A stretch of 32,622 bases of DNA from Porphyromonadaceae bacterium UBA7180 (GCA_002491165.1 DKVK01000088.1:1-32622), one strand, 5' to 3'. Positions 15,815 through 24,793 are shown, counted from the stretch's first letter. Made by a program: numbers and translations. The notes: generated from the sequence alone by a model not told the origin.

Positions 15815-18262
15815 ATGGCTAAGAAAAGTATATTACTGAGCCTGGGCGTCCTCTTGGCAGTAGGCGCTTCCGCCTCTCCGTTGACACCGGAGCAGGCTCT
15901 TCAGCGCGTTCGTAAGAACGGGCCGGTTCGTGTTGCAGCACGGGCTAAATCTGACCTCAAACCCGTTTACACCGCCAAGTCCGTGAACGGCGTTTCCGCA
16001 GCATACGTATTCAACAATGCTGGTGGGGGCTTCATGATCCTGAGTGCCGACGACGTGGCTTATCCTGTGCTTGGATACAGCGATAAAGGCTCATTTGACA
16101 AAAACAACATCCCCCCGCAGATGCAGTTTTGGCTTGACGAATATGGGCGCCGCATAGAATGGGCCGAGGAGAACGGCTTTACATCGGCCCTCCAGGCTCC
16201 TGCCGCACCGGCCGACCGGCATGTAATCTCCCCCCTTTTGACAACAGCATGGAGCCAGGAGGAACCCTACAACCTGCAGTGCCCGATGGACGGCAACTAC
16301 CGCTCCGTGTCGGGTTGTGTGGCTACGGCGATGGCCCAGGTTATGAATTATCATGAATATCCTGAAATCGGAACTGGTTCCATTTCTTACCGCGACAATA
16401 CCGCCAATCGCTCGATGGACTTCAGCAAAGAGGCCTTTGACTGGGCCAATATGGCCGATGTCTACGAGAACAAGCAGTGGACCGAGGCACAAGCCAATGC
16501 AGTGGCTTATCTGATGAAAGCCTGCGGCTACAGCGTTCAGATGTCTTATTCATCATCGGCATCAGGTGCATCCGGAAGAACCATCGCCAGCTCGCTGGTG
16601 AAGTATTTCAAATACGACGCCGCAACTTCCGATCTGGAACGCAACCGTTTCTCCGGCTCTGCCTGGGAGCAGAAAATGTATGAAAACCTGCGCGATATAG
16701 GTCCCGTGGTCATTAACGGACAGGCTCCGATGCAGGGAGGCCACTCCTTCGTTTGCGACGGATATGACGGCAACGGCTATTTCCACATTAACTGGGGCTG
16801 GGGTGGTGTTTCCGATGGTTACTTTGCTCTCGACGCCCTTAATCCCGACGCACAGGGAACCGGCGGTGCCACCGGAGGTTTCAACTTCCAGCAGAACGCT
16901 ATCTTCGGAATCCAGCCGCCGCGCCAAGGTGAGATCCCCGTGCAGGTGGACCGCATTCTCCAATACGGGTCAACCACGGCTACAATCGAAGGCCGTACAG
17001 TGACTTTCGATGCCGAGGGTTACAGCTACAACGGCTGGGGCAATGCCACCAACCACCGTGCCGTCTGCAAAATCGGAGCCATCATTTACCCCGACAACAT
17101 GACCGAAGTATATCAGGAGGTAGAGGGTAAACTTGGTAATTTGAACCGCCTTACTTTCCCGTCGAACGCTACAATCTACCGCAATACACAGAACAAGCCT
17201 GTTGTAGAGCTTCCCGAAATAGAGGACGGCAGCTATATCCTAACGCTCGCTTCCCGTCCCGACGACGGCTCTGCCGGTTGGGAACCTGTGGAGACACTGT
17301 GGGGCTACCGCAACTACTGCCTGCTGAAAGTGGAGAATGGTGTCTACAGCGTGACCAACGTGCCTATGGCTCGCCTCTCCGAATCTAATCTCAAGAACAA
17401 TACCGAACTCTATGCCGGCAAATATTGCCAATTGTCCCTGACTGTAGCAAACAATTCAGACATGGAAATCACCCAGGGCTATTGCCCCGGTCTCTATGAC
17501 GCTGACGGCAAACGGATCTATTCAGGCGAAAGTGTCCTTATTACCCTGATGCCGGGCGAGAATGTCGACAGAGTCTGGAACGCCCGATTCTACAATAGCA
17601 ACGGTTCCATGGCTTCTGTTTCTGCCGACACCGAGTTCACACTGAAGCTCTTCGATCCCTCCACGGGCAACGTCTACGAGGGTAACGAATTGAAAGTCAC
17701 CATGCAGCGTAACCCCGGTACTACGGTGATGGCTCTCAAGACTGCCGAAATCATGAATGTTGAGAAACTTCCGTCTATCACGCAATATGGCCGTGAATAC
17801 ACAGACATCCCCGAAGTCAAGGACTTCAGGAACATCAAGGCACATATTGCATTCCAGGTAAACCGCGGATACTTCGACGGCCTCTTCTCGGTGAGCGTCG
17901 CCCGTCCCAATCCGGAGAATGAATACGGTTCAATCCCCGTAATGGACGCGTTCTATACAGCCACTCCGTTCCTCTCCAAGGGCGAAGCCTTCGATGAGGA
18001 AATTACATTCGACTTCCCCACGGCGCAGACAAATAATGTCTATATCCTGCGCTGTAAGTATACCAATAACGGCTCGGAAGTTGTGCTTACCACCCTTCCT
18101 TTCTATTATACCGGTACCAGTGGTATAGAATCGATAGTGACACCTGATCAAAACTGCGAGCCTGAATACTACAATCTGCAGGGCCTGCGTATCAAGGAGC
18201 CGCGAAAAGGCGAGATGGTGATTGTCCGTCAGGGTAAGAAAGTCTCGAAAGTAATCTGGTGA
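15815..18262 (+). CDS. Secreted C10 family cysteine peptidase (streptopain/SpeB-like) with C-terminal sorting-like motif
   Basis: An 815-residue exported protease. A signal peptide (1-20) precedes an inhibitory propeptide (about 21-125, with GGGFMILSADDVAYPVLGYS, the Spi-like fold common to C10 zymogens). The catalytic domain (about 135-370) has SVSGCVATAMAQVMNYH with nucleophile Cys168, and GGHSFVCDGYDGNGYFHINW with catalytic His310 followed by the conserved NWGWGG. C-terminal beta-sandwich domains follow. The last 48 residues, from SGIESI through YYNLQGLRIKEP to KKVSKVIW, resemble a type IX secretion tail, so surface display or release is inferred. It has its own promoter and leader, lies 3' of susCD, and is bracketed by two hairpin elements. 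Substrate unknown; proteins or peptides in the gut lumen are plausible. Confidence 0.95.
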   Translation: MAKKSILLSLGVLLAVGASASPLTPEQALQRVRKNGPVRVAARAKSDLKPVYTAKSVNGVSAAYVFNNAGGGFMILSADDVAYPVLGYSDKGSFDKNNIPPQMQFWLDEYGRRIEWAEENGFTSALQAPAAPADRHVISPLLTTAWSQEEPYNLQCPMDGNYRSVSGCVATAMAQVMNYHEYPEIGTGSISYRDNTANRSMDFSKEAFDWANMADVYENKQWTEAQANAVAYLMKACGYSVQMSYSSSASGASGRTIASSLVKYFKYDAATSDLERNRFSGSAWEQKMYENLRDIGPVVINGQAPMQGGHSFVCDGYDGNGYFHINWGWGGVSDGYFALDALNPDAQGTGGATGGFNFQQNAIFGIQPPRQGEIPVQVDRILQYGSTTATIEGRTVTFDAEGYSYNGWGNATNHRAVCKIGAIIYPDNMTEVYQEVEGKLGNLNRLTFPSNATIYRNTQNKPVVELPEIEDGSYILTLASRPDDGSAGWEPVETLWGYRNYCLLKVENGVYSVTNVPMARLSESNLKNNTELYAGKYCQLSLTVANNSDMEITQGYCPGLYDADGKRIYSGESVLITLMPGENVDRVWNARFYNSNGSMASVSADTEFTLKLFDPSTGNVYEGNELKVTMQRNPGTTVMALKTAEIMNVEKLPSITQYGREYTDIPEVKDFRNIKAHIAFQVNRGYFDGLFSVSVARPNPENEYGSIPVMDAFYTATPFLSKGEAFDEEITFDFPTAQTNNVYILRCKYTNNGSEVVLTTLPFYYTGTSGIESIVTPDQNCEPEYYNLQGLRIKEPRKGEMVIVRQGKKVSKVIW

Positions 18263-18309
18263 AAAAGTGACATCTGTTGTATCAGATAGATAATTCCCTC
18301 AAATAAAAG

Positions 18310-18353
18310 AGAGTGGATGTGTCGAGTCCCTGTACTCCGCATCCACTCTTTTT
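18310..18353 (+). terminator. Rho-independent terminator of the C10 peptidase gene
   Basis: A perfect 10-bp stem, AGAGTGGATG (18310-18319) with CATCCACTCT (18340-18349), is followed by a T run. It lies 47 nt after the stop codon. Confidence 0.9.
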
Positions 18354-18365
18354 GTTGTGCAAACA

Positions 18366-18414
18366 GCAAGCGGAGTGTGCTTCCCAAGAGGGGAGAGCTC
18401 CGTTGCATCTTTTT
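18366..18414 (+). terminator. Second terminator-like hairpin
   Basis: GCAA-g-CGGAG (18366-18375) pairs with CTCCG-TTGC (18398-18406) with one bulged G. An inner TTCCC/GGGGA stem sits in the loop, and ATCTTTTTAT follows. It comes 12 nt after the first terminator with no gene between, so it is either a back-up terminator or the 3' end of a small RNA. Confidence 0.55.
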
Positions 18415-18481
18415 ATAAGCCCGGTGTATTTCGCAGTGTTCAAAATTCTCTTAAGTAAATGGTCAGATTAAACACATAAGT

Positions 18482-18655
18482 AGCTGCAAAGAATAAATGA
18501 ACAGTTGTTTTTGAATTATGCATATCCGAGGGCTTCTTTCCGGCCGTTTTCGGAGTCCTCATCGGTCACGGTTCCCGCAGCACTCCCTCTTCGGACTCAA
18601 AAAATTCTCTCTATAATAAGCTCCTGGGATATGCACATTTATTTTTAGCAGGTAC
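18482..18655 (+). repeat. Long-hairpin intergenic element, copy 2
   Basis: Aligns with the reverse complement of 15092-15268: shared CTGCAAAGAATAAA end, GAGGGCTT-TTTCC arm, GGAGTCC and a 34-nt loop with ATCGGTC near its start, then TTCGGAC. The hairpin is more decayed than in copy 1, but TGCATATCC (18519-18527) still pairs with GGATATGCA (18627-18635), and TTTTCGGAGTCC with GGACTCAAAAA. No ORF. Confidence 0.7.
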
Positions 18656-19210
18656 TTTCGGACACATGCTTATGATGAATTGCATAAGTAGGAATATACT
18701 CAAGTTTTGGGTTTGGAAAAGGCTTGACATATACTGTTCCCAAGGGGCGTCCGCTTCTGCGTCCGATTTGCTCTTTCCGCCAGTCTCGCAAAAACGAAGT
18801 GAACCTCCGGTCAGTGATGCTATGGCTCGGTTTATTCCCAAAATTCTTATCTGCGCGGTTCTGTGAGAAGCGAAGGTATCGAAGCGTCATAAAGTCGTGC
18901 AAGAAAAGAATTAACTCAAAATTACAAGTCTCTCAAACAAAATATAAACTTGGGTATATAGAAGTCGAAAGTGACATAAGGGGAAGAGTACCAAAATTAT
19001 GTTTTGCGATTATGGATAAGTGTTTAATTTGAACACTTACTTATGGAAATATTAGCATGACTGTGATTAATGATAATCTAAATGTCAGTGATGAGTGGAA
19101 CTCGCATTCAAAATTCGCATATATTCCTGACAGAATTAACAGAAGAGAATGAGTCGATAAAGTAGTCAAAGGTGATTTTAACTTTTTTTAAACTAAAAAA
19201 GTTGGGATTA
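18656..19210. other. Intergenic region of unknown content
   Basis: About 550 nt with no recognisable gene. The middle (18740-18890) is GC-richer than its surroundings and open in several frames on both strands, yet no frame gives a protein I recognise. It may be a remnant of a mobile element or gene. The rest is AT-rich. Confidence 0.4.
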
Positions 19211-19242
19211 TTTGTGTCGAAGGGAAAAAAACTGTAACTTTG
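19211..19242 (+). promoter_or_regulatory. Promoter for the secreted protein gene
   Basis: TTTG (19211-19214), a 20-nt spacer and TAACTTTG (19235-19242) match the full Bacteroidetes promoter consensus. The transcript would start about 19249, giving a 65-nt leader, far shorter than for susC and the C10 protease. Confidence 0.8.
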
Positions 19243-19313
19243 CACTTGAAGAGTGAAACAAAAGCTCTTACTCCACTTGAGAAACATATAACATTACTAA
19301 CTAAAATAATAAA

Positions 19314-20675
19314 ATGAAAAAAAATTACCTACTCTTAGCCCTTGCCGCTGCCACAGTCAGCACAGGCTTCGCAGCTCAGAAAGGTAAGGCTATCACCATC
19401 GGTGAGCAGTCAAAAGCCAACACTGAGATCGTATCTACAGCCAACATCAACGTTGACGGTGAAGCAACCAAAACCCGTGCTTCCTTCACCCGCGAAGACT
19501 TCATCAGCACTTACAATCTTGTGTATGGATTCTACACATTCGGTGATACGGATCAATGGGGCGGTAGCTTTACATTCGAAATCATGGCCGGTCAAGGCGC
19601 AGACGAAGTGATCCTTACAGGTATCCCTTATAGATATCTTGAATCTGAAAACGATCCCTTGCTCGTTAAAGGTACTGTAGACCTTACAACCGGTGAAGTT
19701 AAATTCCCGAAACAGCAGGTAGGTATGATCGGCGACTCTCCGATGATTTTCACGCCGACACTGTGGACGCAGAAAGATAATGGCAGTTTCAGCATGGACG
19801 TGTCATACGATGGTCCGCTGGTACTGAAACTGAAAGCCGACGGTTCCGGTTTTGAACAGTCTCTCATGGGTTATAACCTCATGAATGGTGCAAAAGAGGG
19901 CTATGGCTGGGGTGGTATCGGTCTGTTCATCAAGGCTGACAAACCGACATGGTTCGCCTTCAACCAGTATGAATGGAAAAAAGCCGACCAGCAGGTTGAC
20001 TTCCAGGATGACGGCTTCATGAGCGCATGGTTCACTAACGCCCAGCTCGAAGTTCCCGGTCCCAGCAAAGTAGACCTCTATGTAAACAGAGAGAACCAGA
20101 ACCAGTATCTCCTTATGAACCCCTATGCATCTTCAGACGCCTGGAAGTCTTATCCCCATCGTCCTGCCGATGCTGAGAATGGTTACATTATCTTCGATGT
20201 GTCTGACCCCTACTGTGTTCCGATGATGGTCACCGTCAACAGCGGTTTCTATGACGAAGAGGGCGACCAGACCTATACTTACAACACTGAAGGTAACTAC
20301 TACTACAATCTCGGTTGGTCTACAGAAGCTATCCAGGAGCAGTTCCTCCCCGCCGGTGTTGCCCTCTCGGAATATGATGAAGATACCCACATGGTTACTC
20401 TGACTAACCTCTACTGGGGTTACCACGATGACACACTCGCAGGTTACTGCTGGGTAACTGATGACGGAAATGGCAACCGCGTTCCTGCCGCAACATTCAT
20501 CTACATTACGATGCCTGAAAACATCACATTCTCGGGTATCAACGACGTAGAGATGAACGAGAACGCTCCCGTCCGCTACTTCAACCTCCAGGGTATGGAA
20601 GTCGTTAACCCCGTCAAAGGTCAGCTCGTGATCAAGACCCAGGGTAACAAAGCTCAGAAAGTTATCGTTAAATAA
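19314..20675 (+). CDS. Secreted protein of unknown function with C-terminal sorting-like motif
   Basis: A 453-residue exported protein. The signal peptide is clear (1-20, VSTGFAAQ). The mature part is rich in aromatic and acidic residues and predicted beta strands (GGSFTFEIMAGQGADEVILT, NQNQYLLMNPYASSDAW). I do not recognise a domain. It ends with SGINDV, then RYFNLQGMEVVNPVKGQLVI and a KVIVK terminus, the same layout as the C10 peptidase tail and similar to type IX secretion tails. It is a stand-alone gene: own promoter, strong terminator 20 nt after the stop. Surface-exposed beta-sandwich proteins of this kind often bind polymers, but that is a guess here. Confidence 0.85.
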   Translation: MKKNYLLLALAAATVSTGFAAQKGKAITIGEQSKANTEIVSTANINVDGEATKTRASFTREDFISTYNLVYGFYTFGDTDQWGGSFTFEIMAGQGADEVILTGIPYRYLESENDPLLVKGTVDLTTGEVKFPKQQVGMIGDSPMIFTPTLWTQKDNGSFSMDVSYDGPLVLKLKADGSGFEQSLMGYNLMNGAKEGYGWGGIGLFIKADKPTWFAFNQYEWKKADQQVDFQDDGFMSAWFTNAQLEVPGPSKVDLYVNRENQNQYLLMNPYASSDAWKSYPHRPADAENGYIIFDVSDPYCVPMMVTVNSGFYDEEGDQTYTYNTEGNYYYNLGWSTEAIQEQFLPAGVALSEYDEDTHMVTLTNLYWGYHDDTLAGYCWVTDDGNGNRVPAATFIYITMPENITFSGINDVEMNENAPVRYFNLQGMEVVNPVKGQLVIKTQGNKAQKVIVK

Positions 20676-20695
20676 TCGATACCTCCCATAATTCA

Positions 20696-20726
20696 AAGGA
20701 GTTGCGCCCCGGCGCAACTCCTTTTT
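20696..20726 (+). terminator. Rho-independent terminator of the secreted protein gene
   Basis: AAGGAGTTGCGC (20696-20707) pairs perfectly with GCGCAACTCCTT (20712-20723), tight loop, followed by T. Confidence 0.92.
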
Positions 20727-20748
20727 CCATTGATATAAACTTGACTTA

Positions 20749-21480
20749 ATGACTATTTCTGTTGATAGGGTAAAATCGTTCCTTTGGCAACATGTGTTGC
20801 TGCTCTTTTCGCTGGAGCTGATGACCATCGGCGTCGACCTCTGCATCAAGTCATGTCTCGGGAGCAGCGTCATTTCCTCCATACCTTATATCCTGACGCT
20901 TGCCGGCGAGGACGGCATGGCGTTCCCGCTGACGGTGGGCGGATATACCATCGCCATGAACTTCTTTTTCGTGATTTGCCAGATATTGCTGTTGCGCCGC
21001 CGTTTCCAGTTGGTGCAATTATTCCAATTGGTGATAGGCTATGTCTTCGGCTGGCTTATCGACTTCAACAACGTGTGGCTCGAGCCGGTGGTTTGCGATA
21101 CGCTGTGGTCGCAGATATTGTGCCAGTTCGCCGGTTGCCTTGTGATGGGTATGGGCATAACGTTTGAGGTAAAATGCGGCTCCGTCACCATGCCGGGCGA
21201 GGGGATTACCATCGCGTTGGGGCTCGTAACCGGGCGTCCTTTCGCCAAGGTGAAGATAGCGGTCGATACGGTGCTCGTCATCGGCGCCGTTGCTTGCTGT
21301 TACACCTTCTTCGGTCGCTGGATCTGGAGTGTCGTCGGACCCGGCACGTTGTTCGCTATGTTATTTGTAGGATTCGTGGTGAAGGTGCTGACACCGCGCG
21401 TCCGCTGGTTCGACACGCTGCTCGAAAGTCCGCGCTACGCCGTAGGCCTGCTCGCCAAAGCCTTGAGATACAAGGACTGA
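20749..21480 (+). CDS. YczE/YitT-type integral membrane protein
   Basis: A 243-residue inner-membrane protein with about five to six hydrophobic segments (LLLFSLELMTIGVDLCIKSC, NFFFVICQILLLRR, LVIGYVFGWLI, QFAGCLVMGMGITFEV, VLVIGAVACCYTFF, GTLFAMLFVGFVVKVLTP). The pattern of a small residue-rich GSSVISSIPY near residue 40, DFNNVWL near 106 and GEGITIALGLVTGRPFAKVKIAVD (150-173) fits the YczE/YyaS/YitT superfamily, whose transport or regulatory role is not settled. The C-terminus holds VKVLTPRVRWFDTLL. It starts 23 nt after the previous terminator, with no clear promoter of its own in that gap, so its expression control is uncertain. Confidence 0.82.
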   Translation: MTISVDRVKSFLWQHVLLLFSLELMTIGVDLCIKSCLGSSVISSIPYILTLAGEDGMAFPLTVGGYTIAMNFFFVICQILLLRRRFQLVQLFQLVIGYVFGWLIDFNNVWLEPVVCDTLWSQILCQFAGCLVMGMGITFEVKCGSVTMPGEGITIALGLVTGRPFAKVKIAVDTVLVIGAVACCYTFFGRWIWSVVGPGTLFAMLFVGFVVKVLTPRVRWFDTLLESPRYAVGLLAKALRYKD

Positions 21481-21779
21481 TTGTACACGCGGTATTTGCT
21501 TTTGGGTGTAAATCGTCTTCCTTCCCGGAGGACAGCGTCCTCTTGTGCCATAACGGTCCCCATACTCCGGAAACACTGTCAGGGGGTGGAGGCGTCTGGG
21601 GTTACGGAAAAATCTGCCTCCTGCCGGAGGCGCCGTCGCAATTTTCCTGTATCAGAAAACGGTTCCGGCTGCTTATAGGGGTTATATCGGGCTAAGGCTT
21701 GGGGCGTTGTTTTACGGAGGCCGGGAGGCCTCCGCCCCTTTTGCTGCGCGGTTCGACTGGGCTGTTTTTTGTTGGCCTT
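21481..21779. other. GC-rich intergenic region with several hairpins
   Basis: No gene is recognisable. Three stem-loops are visible: GAGGAC-AGC-GTCCTC (21528-21542), GCCTCC-TGCC-GGAGGC (21616-21631) and CGGAGGCC-GGGA-GGCCTCCG (21715-21734). The last is followed by CCCCTTTT on the plus strand and AAAAC on the minus strand side, so it may be a weak terminator for the converging genes. GGAGGC recurs at least three times. Confidence 0.5.
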
Positions 21780-23882
21780 TCAGCGTTTTTTGGCGAAGGG
21801 CCAGCGTCGTGTGGGGGTGCTTTCGGGACGATGCATCAGCACGTCCATCGGTTGCACTTTGTCGGCTTCGGCGCCGAACTGCTCGGGATAGATGACCAGC
21901 AGGTTATGGGCGTTGAAGTATTTTTCGAGATAGCCGGGAAGGCGTTCCATGTCGGAGGAGAAGGAGATGGATGTGCGCCGCGCTCCTATTACCACCATGA
22001 GGTCGTCGGCCTCCACGTCGGCCGATTGCATTATCCAGTCGTCCCAGGTGGAGGTGTTGCGGTATTCGGTGCGTATGCTGTAGTCGCCGGCCTCGAGCAC
22101 ACCGCGGATGTAGCGAGCTGTCTCGGGCGAGGCCATGAATACCACGCGGCAGCCGAGTTGCGTCGCCAGGTTGCCCGTGCGTTCCACCCACGTGCGGAAG
22201 CCGGTCTCGTATTCCCCTTTCGGCGGCACGAGCACCATCAGGCGGCGCACCGTGTCGACCGGTATGAAGCAGCGCGACATGATGAGCATCTTGTTGGATG
22301 CCTGCAGAAATTGCTCTATCACGGTGCCGAAGAATGTGTCCACGATGCGTGTCTTGCGGTGCATGCCGATGATGAGGTCCGAACTGCCGCGCTCCTTCAT
22401 TACGTTGACCATTCCGGCCACGATGTTGATGTCAAAACGTTCCAGTTCGCAGACGGGGACGTCGACGGCCATGGCAGCAGCGGCGGCGATGTGCAGGGCG
22501 TTGCGTCCGGCAGTGACGCGAGACGGGTCATCGTTGTCGCGCACATAGAGGGCAGTCATTTCGCGGGTATTGTCGGGGTGGCGCATCAGGATGGCGAGGT
22601 TCATGATTTCCTCTGCCGTCACGGGGTTGGCGACGGCTACCACTTGGCGTGCGTTCTGCCGTTCACCCTCGTTGACATCTTCGGCCAGCGACTCGCGTGC
22701 CAGCGACATGCGTAGCCTCAGCGCGCTCCGTTCCGTTACCACCGACGCCACGGCGCAGCAAATGAGTATCATGATCACGTCGGCGTTCATCATGTCTTCA
22801 TCGAGAAGTCCGTACTGGTAACCTACCATCGTGGCGGCGATGGTGGCGGCGGCTTTGCCGGAGGTGAGGCCGAACATGATTGTGAACTCGTCGCGCCGCA
22901 GCGTGAAGAGTTTCTTGGCGCCGTAGGCTGCCAGCCATTTGGTGAGCAGGGCTGTGCCGGTCATCACGGCGGCCACGTAGAGCACTCCCCAACCGCCCAC
23001 CAGCGCCCGGACGTCCATAAGCATCCCCACGCCGATTAGGAAGTAGGGAATGAAGATGGCGTTGCCGGCGAAGACGAGACGGCTCATAAGGGGAGAACGC
23101 ACGGGCACATACCGGTTGACCACAAGGCCGGCGTAGAATGCTCCGAGTATACCCTCAAGTCCTATCCACTGCGCCGTGACGGCGGCCAGGAGCACAAGTG
23201 CAAGGATGTATATAACCTGCGTGACGGCATCGTTATAACGGCGGAAAAACCAGCGCGTAAGGGCAGGGTAGGCGAAGCCTATGACAGCGGAATATATTAT
23301 GGTGTTGACGCCCAAAATAGCAAGCGACCGCCAGCGGAAACCGCCCTGGGTGTTGATGTCCACCACTTCGGCCAGTGCAATGAGGGCGAGGAATACGGCC
23401 AGCATGGTGCCGCAGGCCGAGATGATGACGCCGCGGTTGCCCGACAGGCCGAAGCGCGTCACCGTTGGGTAGGTGATGAGCGTGTGCGATGCGTACATCG
23501 AGGCCAGCAGCACGGCGGTGGACCAACCGGCACCGAAGGCCCAGCGGTTCACGAAAATGCCGACGGCCATCGGCAGCGTGAAAGTAAGGAGTCCGAAAAT
23601 GGTGCCTGAGCGCAGGTTCTTGCGCAAGTGGTAAAGGTCGATTTCCACTCCGGCAAGGAACATGAGGTAAATGATACCCACCTGCCCGAAAACCGAGAAA
23701 CTGGCGTCGCGCGCCAGAATGTTGAACCCGTGCGGACCCACTGCCATTCCGGCGAGGATGAGCCCGACGAGCGACGGAATCTTCAGGCGCCGCAGCAGCA
23801 TAGGCACAAGCAGGATTATCAGCAATACCAGAAGGAATATCGCAGCCGGCTCTGTTACGGGAAAGGTTAGGAAGTCTTTCAT
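21780..23882 (-). CDS. Cation/proton antiporter (CPA2/Kef type) with USP-like C-terminal region
   Basis: A 700-residue inner-membrane exchanger. Residues about 10-390 form some 12 transmembrane helices of a Na_H_exchanger domain. SLVGLILAGMAVGPHGFNIL (37-56) is the conserved GxxxGPxG motif of CPA2 proteins, and SGKAAATIAATMVGYQYGLL lies in the last third. There is no RCK/TrkA-N domain. Instead residues about 400-690 are soluble and look like two universal-stress-protein-type folds (SSDLIIGMHRKTRIVDTFFG... and ADDLMVVIGARRTSISFSSD). It would exchange Na+ or K+ for protons; ion unknown. It lies 95 bp downstream of tatD on the same strand and may be in its operon. Confidence 0.92.
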   Translation of the reverse strand: MKDFLTFPVTEPAAIFLLVLLIILLVPMLLRRLKIPSLVGLILAGMAVGPHGFNILARDASFSVFGQVGIIYLMFLAGVEIDLYHLRKNLRSGTIFGLLTFTLPMAVGIFVNRWAFGAGWSTAVLLASMYASHTLITYPTVTRFGLSGNRGVIISACGTMLAVFLALIALAEVVDINTQGGFRWRSLAILGVNTIIYSAVIGFAYPALTRWFFRRYNDAVTQVIYILALVLLAAVTAQWIGLEGILGAFYAGLVVNRYVPVRSPLMSRLVFAGNAIFIPYFLIGVGMLMDVRALVGGWGVLYVAAVMTGTALLTKWLAAYGAKKLFTLRRDEFTIMFGLTSGKAAATIAATMVGYQYGLLDEDMMNADVIMILICCAVASVVTERSALRLRMSLARESLAEDVNEGERQNARQVVAVANPVTAEEIMNLAILMRHPDNTREMTALYVRDNDDPSRVTAGRNALHIAAAAAMAVDVPVCELERFDINIVAGMVNVMKERGSSDLIIGMHRKTRIVDTFFGTVIEQFLQASNKMLIMSRCFIPVDTVRRLMVLVPPKGEYETGFRTWVERTGNLATQLGCRVVFMASPETARYIRGVLEAGDYSIRTEYRNTSTWDDWIMQSADVEADDLMVVIGARRTSISFSSDMERLPGYLEKYFNAHNLLVIYPEQFGAEADKVQPMDVLMHRPESTPTRRWPFAKKR

Positions 23883-23977
23883 GGCCTGAGGGGGAAGGGT
23901 TGTCTGTTTTTCGGTTGTGGAGGGGCGCCGTGGTTTTGATATGATATGGCATCGCGGAAGCGGTGTGCCGCGGCTGT

Positions 23978-24793
23978 TTATTCTATCGGAGGGGGAGGGG
24001 CGTCGTGGAAAAAGAGTGCGGAGGCGTTACGGTCGGTGCCCTCTATTACCTTGTCGACGGTAGTGCCGAGCGTTTCGGCGATCTGCGCTGCGATGTAGGG
24101 GAGGAAGGCGCTCTCGTTGCGGCGTCCGCGCTTGGGCACCGGGGCGAGGTAGGGGGAGTCCGTTTCGAGCAAAATGCGGTCGAGGCCTATTTCCGGCAAC
24201 GCTTCGCGTACGGCAGCGGCATTGCGGAAGGTGCATACGCCGTTGATGCCGAAGAGGGCGTCGGGTGCAACAGAACGTATGCGGCGAACGTCTTCCGGCG
24301 TGCCGGTGAAACTGTGGAAAATAAGGGGTACTTCCCCGGCCACGTCCGTTTCCCGGATGCATGAAAGGGTTTCGTCGAGCCCTTCGCGGCAGTGGATGAT
24401 GACCGGCAGACGGCGCTCTTTGGCCGCCAGGAGCTGCCGGCTGAAGACCTCCTGCTGCGCGGCGGCGAAAGACTTGTCCCAGTAAAGGTCTATTCCCACT
24501 TCGCCGACGGCCGCGTAATGCCCTTTGCAGAGCTCGCGGAGCACGGCGTCGAGGTCCTGCGGCCAGGTTTCACGCACCTCCGTGGGGTGCAACCCCATGG
24601 CCATGGCAATGCGGCCGGGATGGCGCGCGGCCAGCTCCTTCATCGGCACGATGGTGCCAAGGTCCACGTTGGGGAAGACCAGCCGAGAGACACCGGCATC
24701 GAAGGCGCGGCCCACGGCAAGGTTGCCTCCGTCAGGCTCGGCACCGCCGTCGGTAAAGTCAGGCATGTAAAGGTGCGTGTGTGTGTCAATCAT
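23978..24793 (-). CDS. tatD: TatD family metal-dependent hydrolase (3'-5' DNase)
   Basis: A 271-residue TIM-barrel amidohydrolase. The metal-binding motifs are complete and in order: DTHTHL (3-8, HxH), GLHPTE (67-72), GEVGIDLYW with the bridging Glu (about 97-105), IIHCRE (about 131), FHSFTG (about 158) and ETDSPYLAPVP (about 209). Characterised homologues are metal-dependent DNases/exonucleases; substrate here is inferred from the family. The start overlaps the stop of the prenyl synthase gene by 4 nt (24790-24793), so the two are translationally coupled. This is common gene packing and does not by itself imply a shared pathway. Confidence 0.95.
   Translation of the reverse strand: MIDTHTHLYMPDFTDGGAEPDGGNLAVGRAFDAGVSRLVFPNVDLGTIVPMKELAARHPGRIAMAMGLHPTEVRETWPQDLDAVLRELCKGHYAAVGEVGIDLYWDKSFAAAQQEVFSRQLLAAKERRLPVIIHCREGLDETLSCIRETDVAGEVPLIFHSFTGTPEDVRRIRSVAPDALFGINGVCTFRNAAAVREALPEIGLDRILLETDSPYLAPVPKRGRRNESAFLPYIAAQIAETLGTTVDKVIEGTDRNASALFFHDAPPPPIE

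Noticed and set aside
18645..19032. ORFs of 66-102 residues on both strands
   Set aside because: Overlapping opposite-strand frames without promoter or recognisable motif; kept only as an unexplained region.
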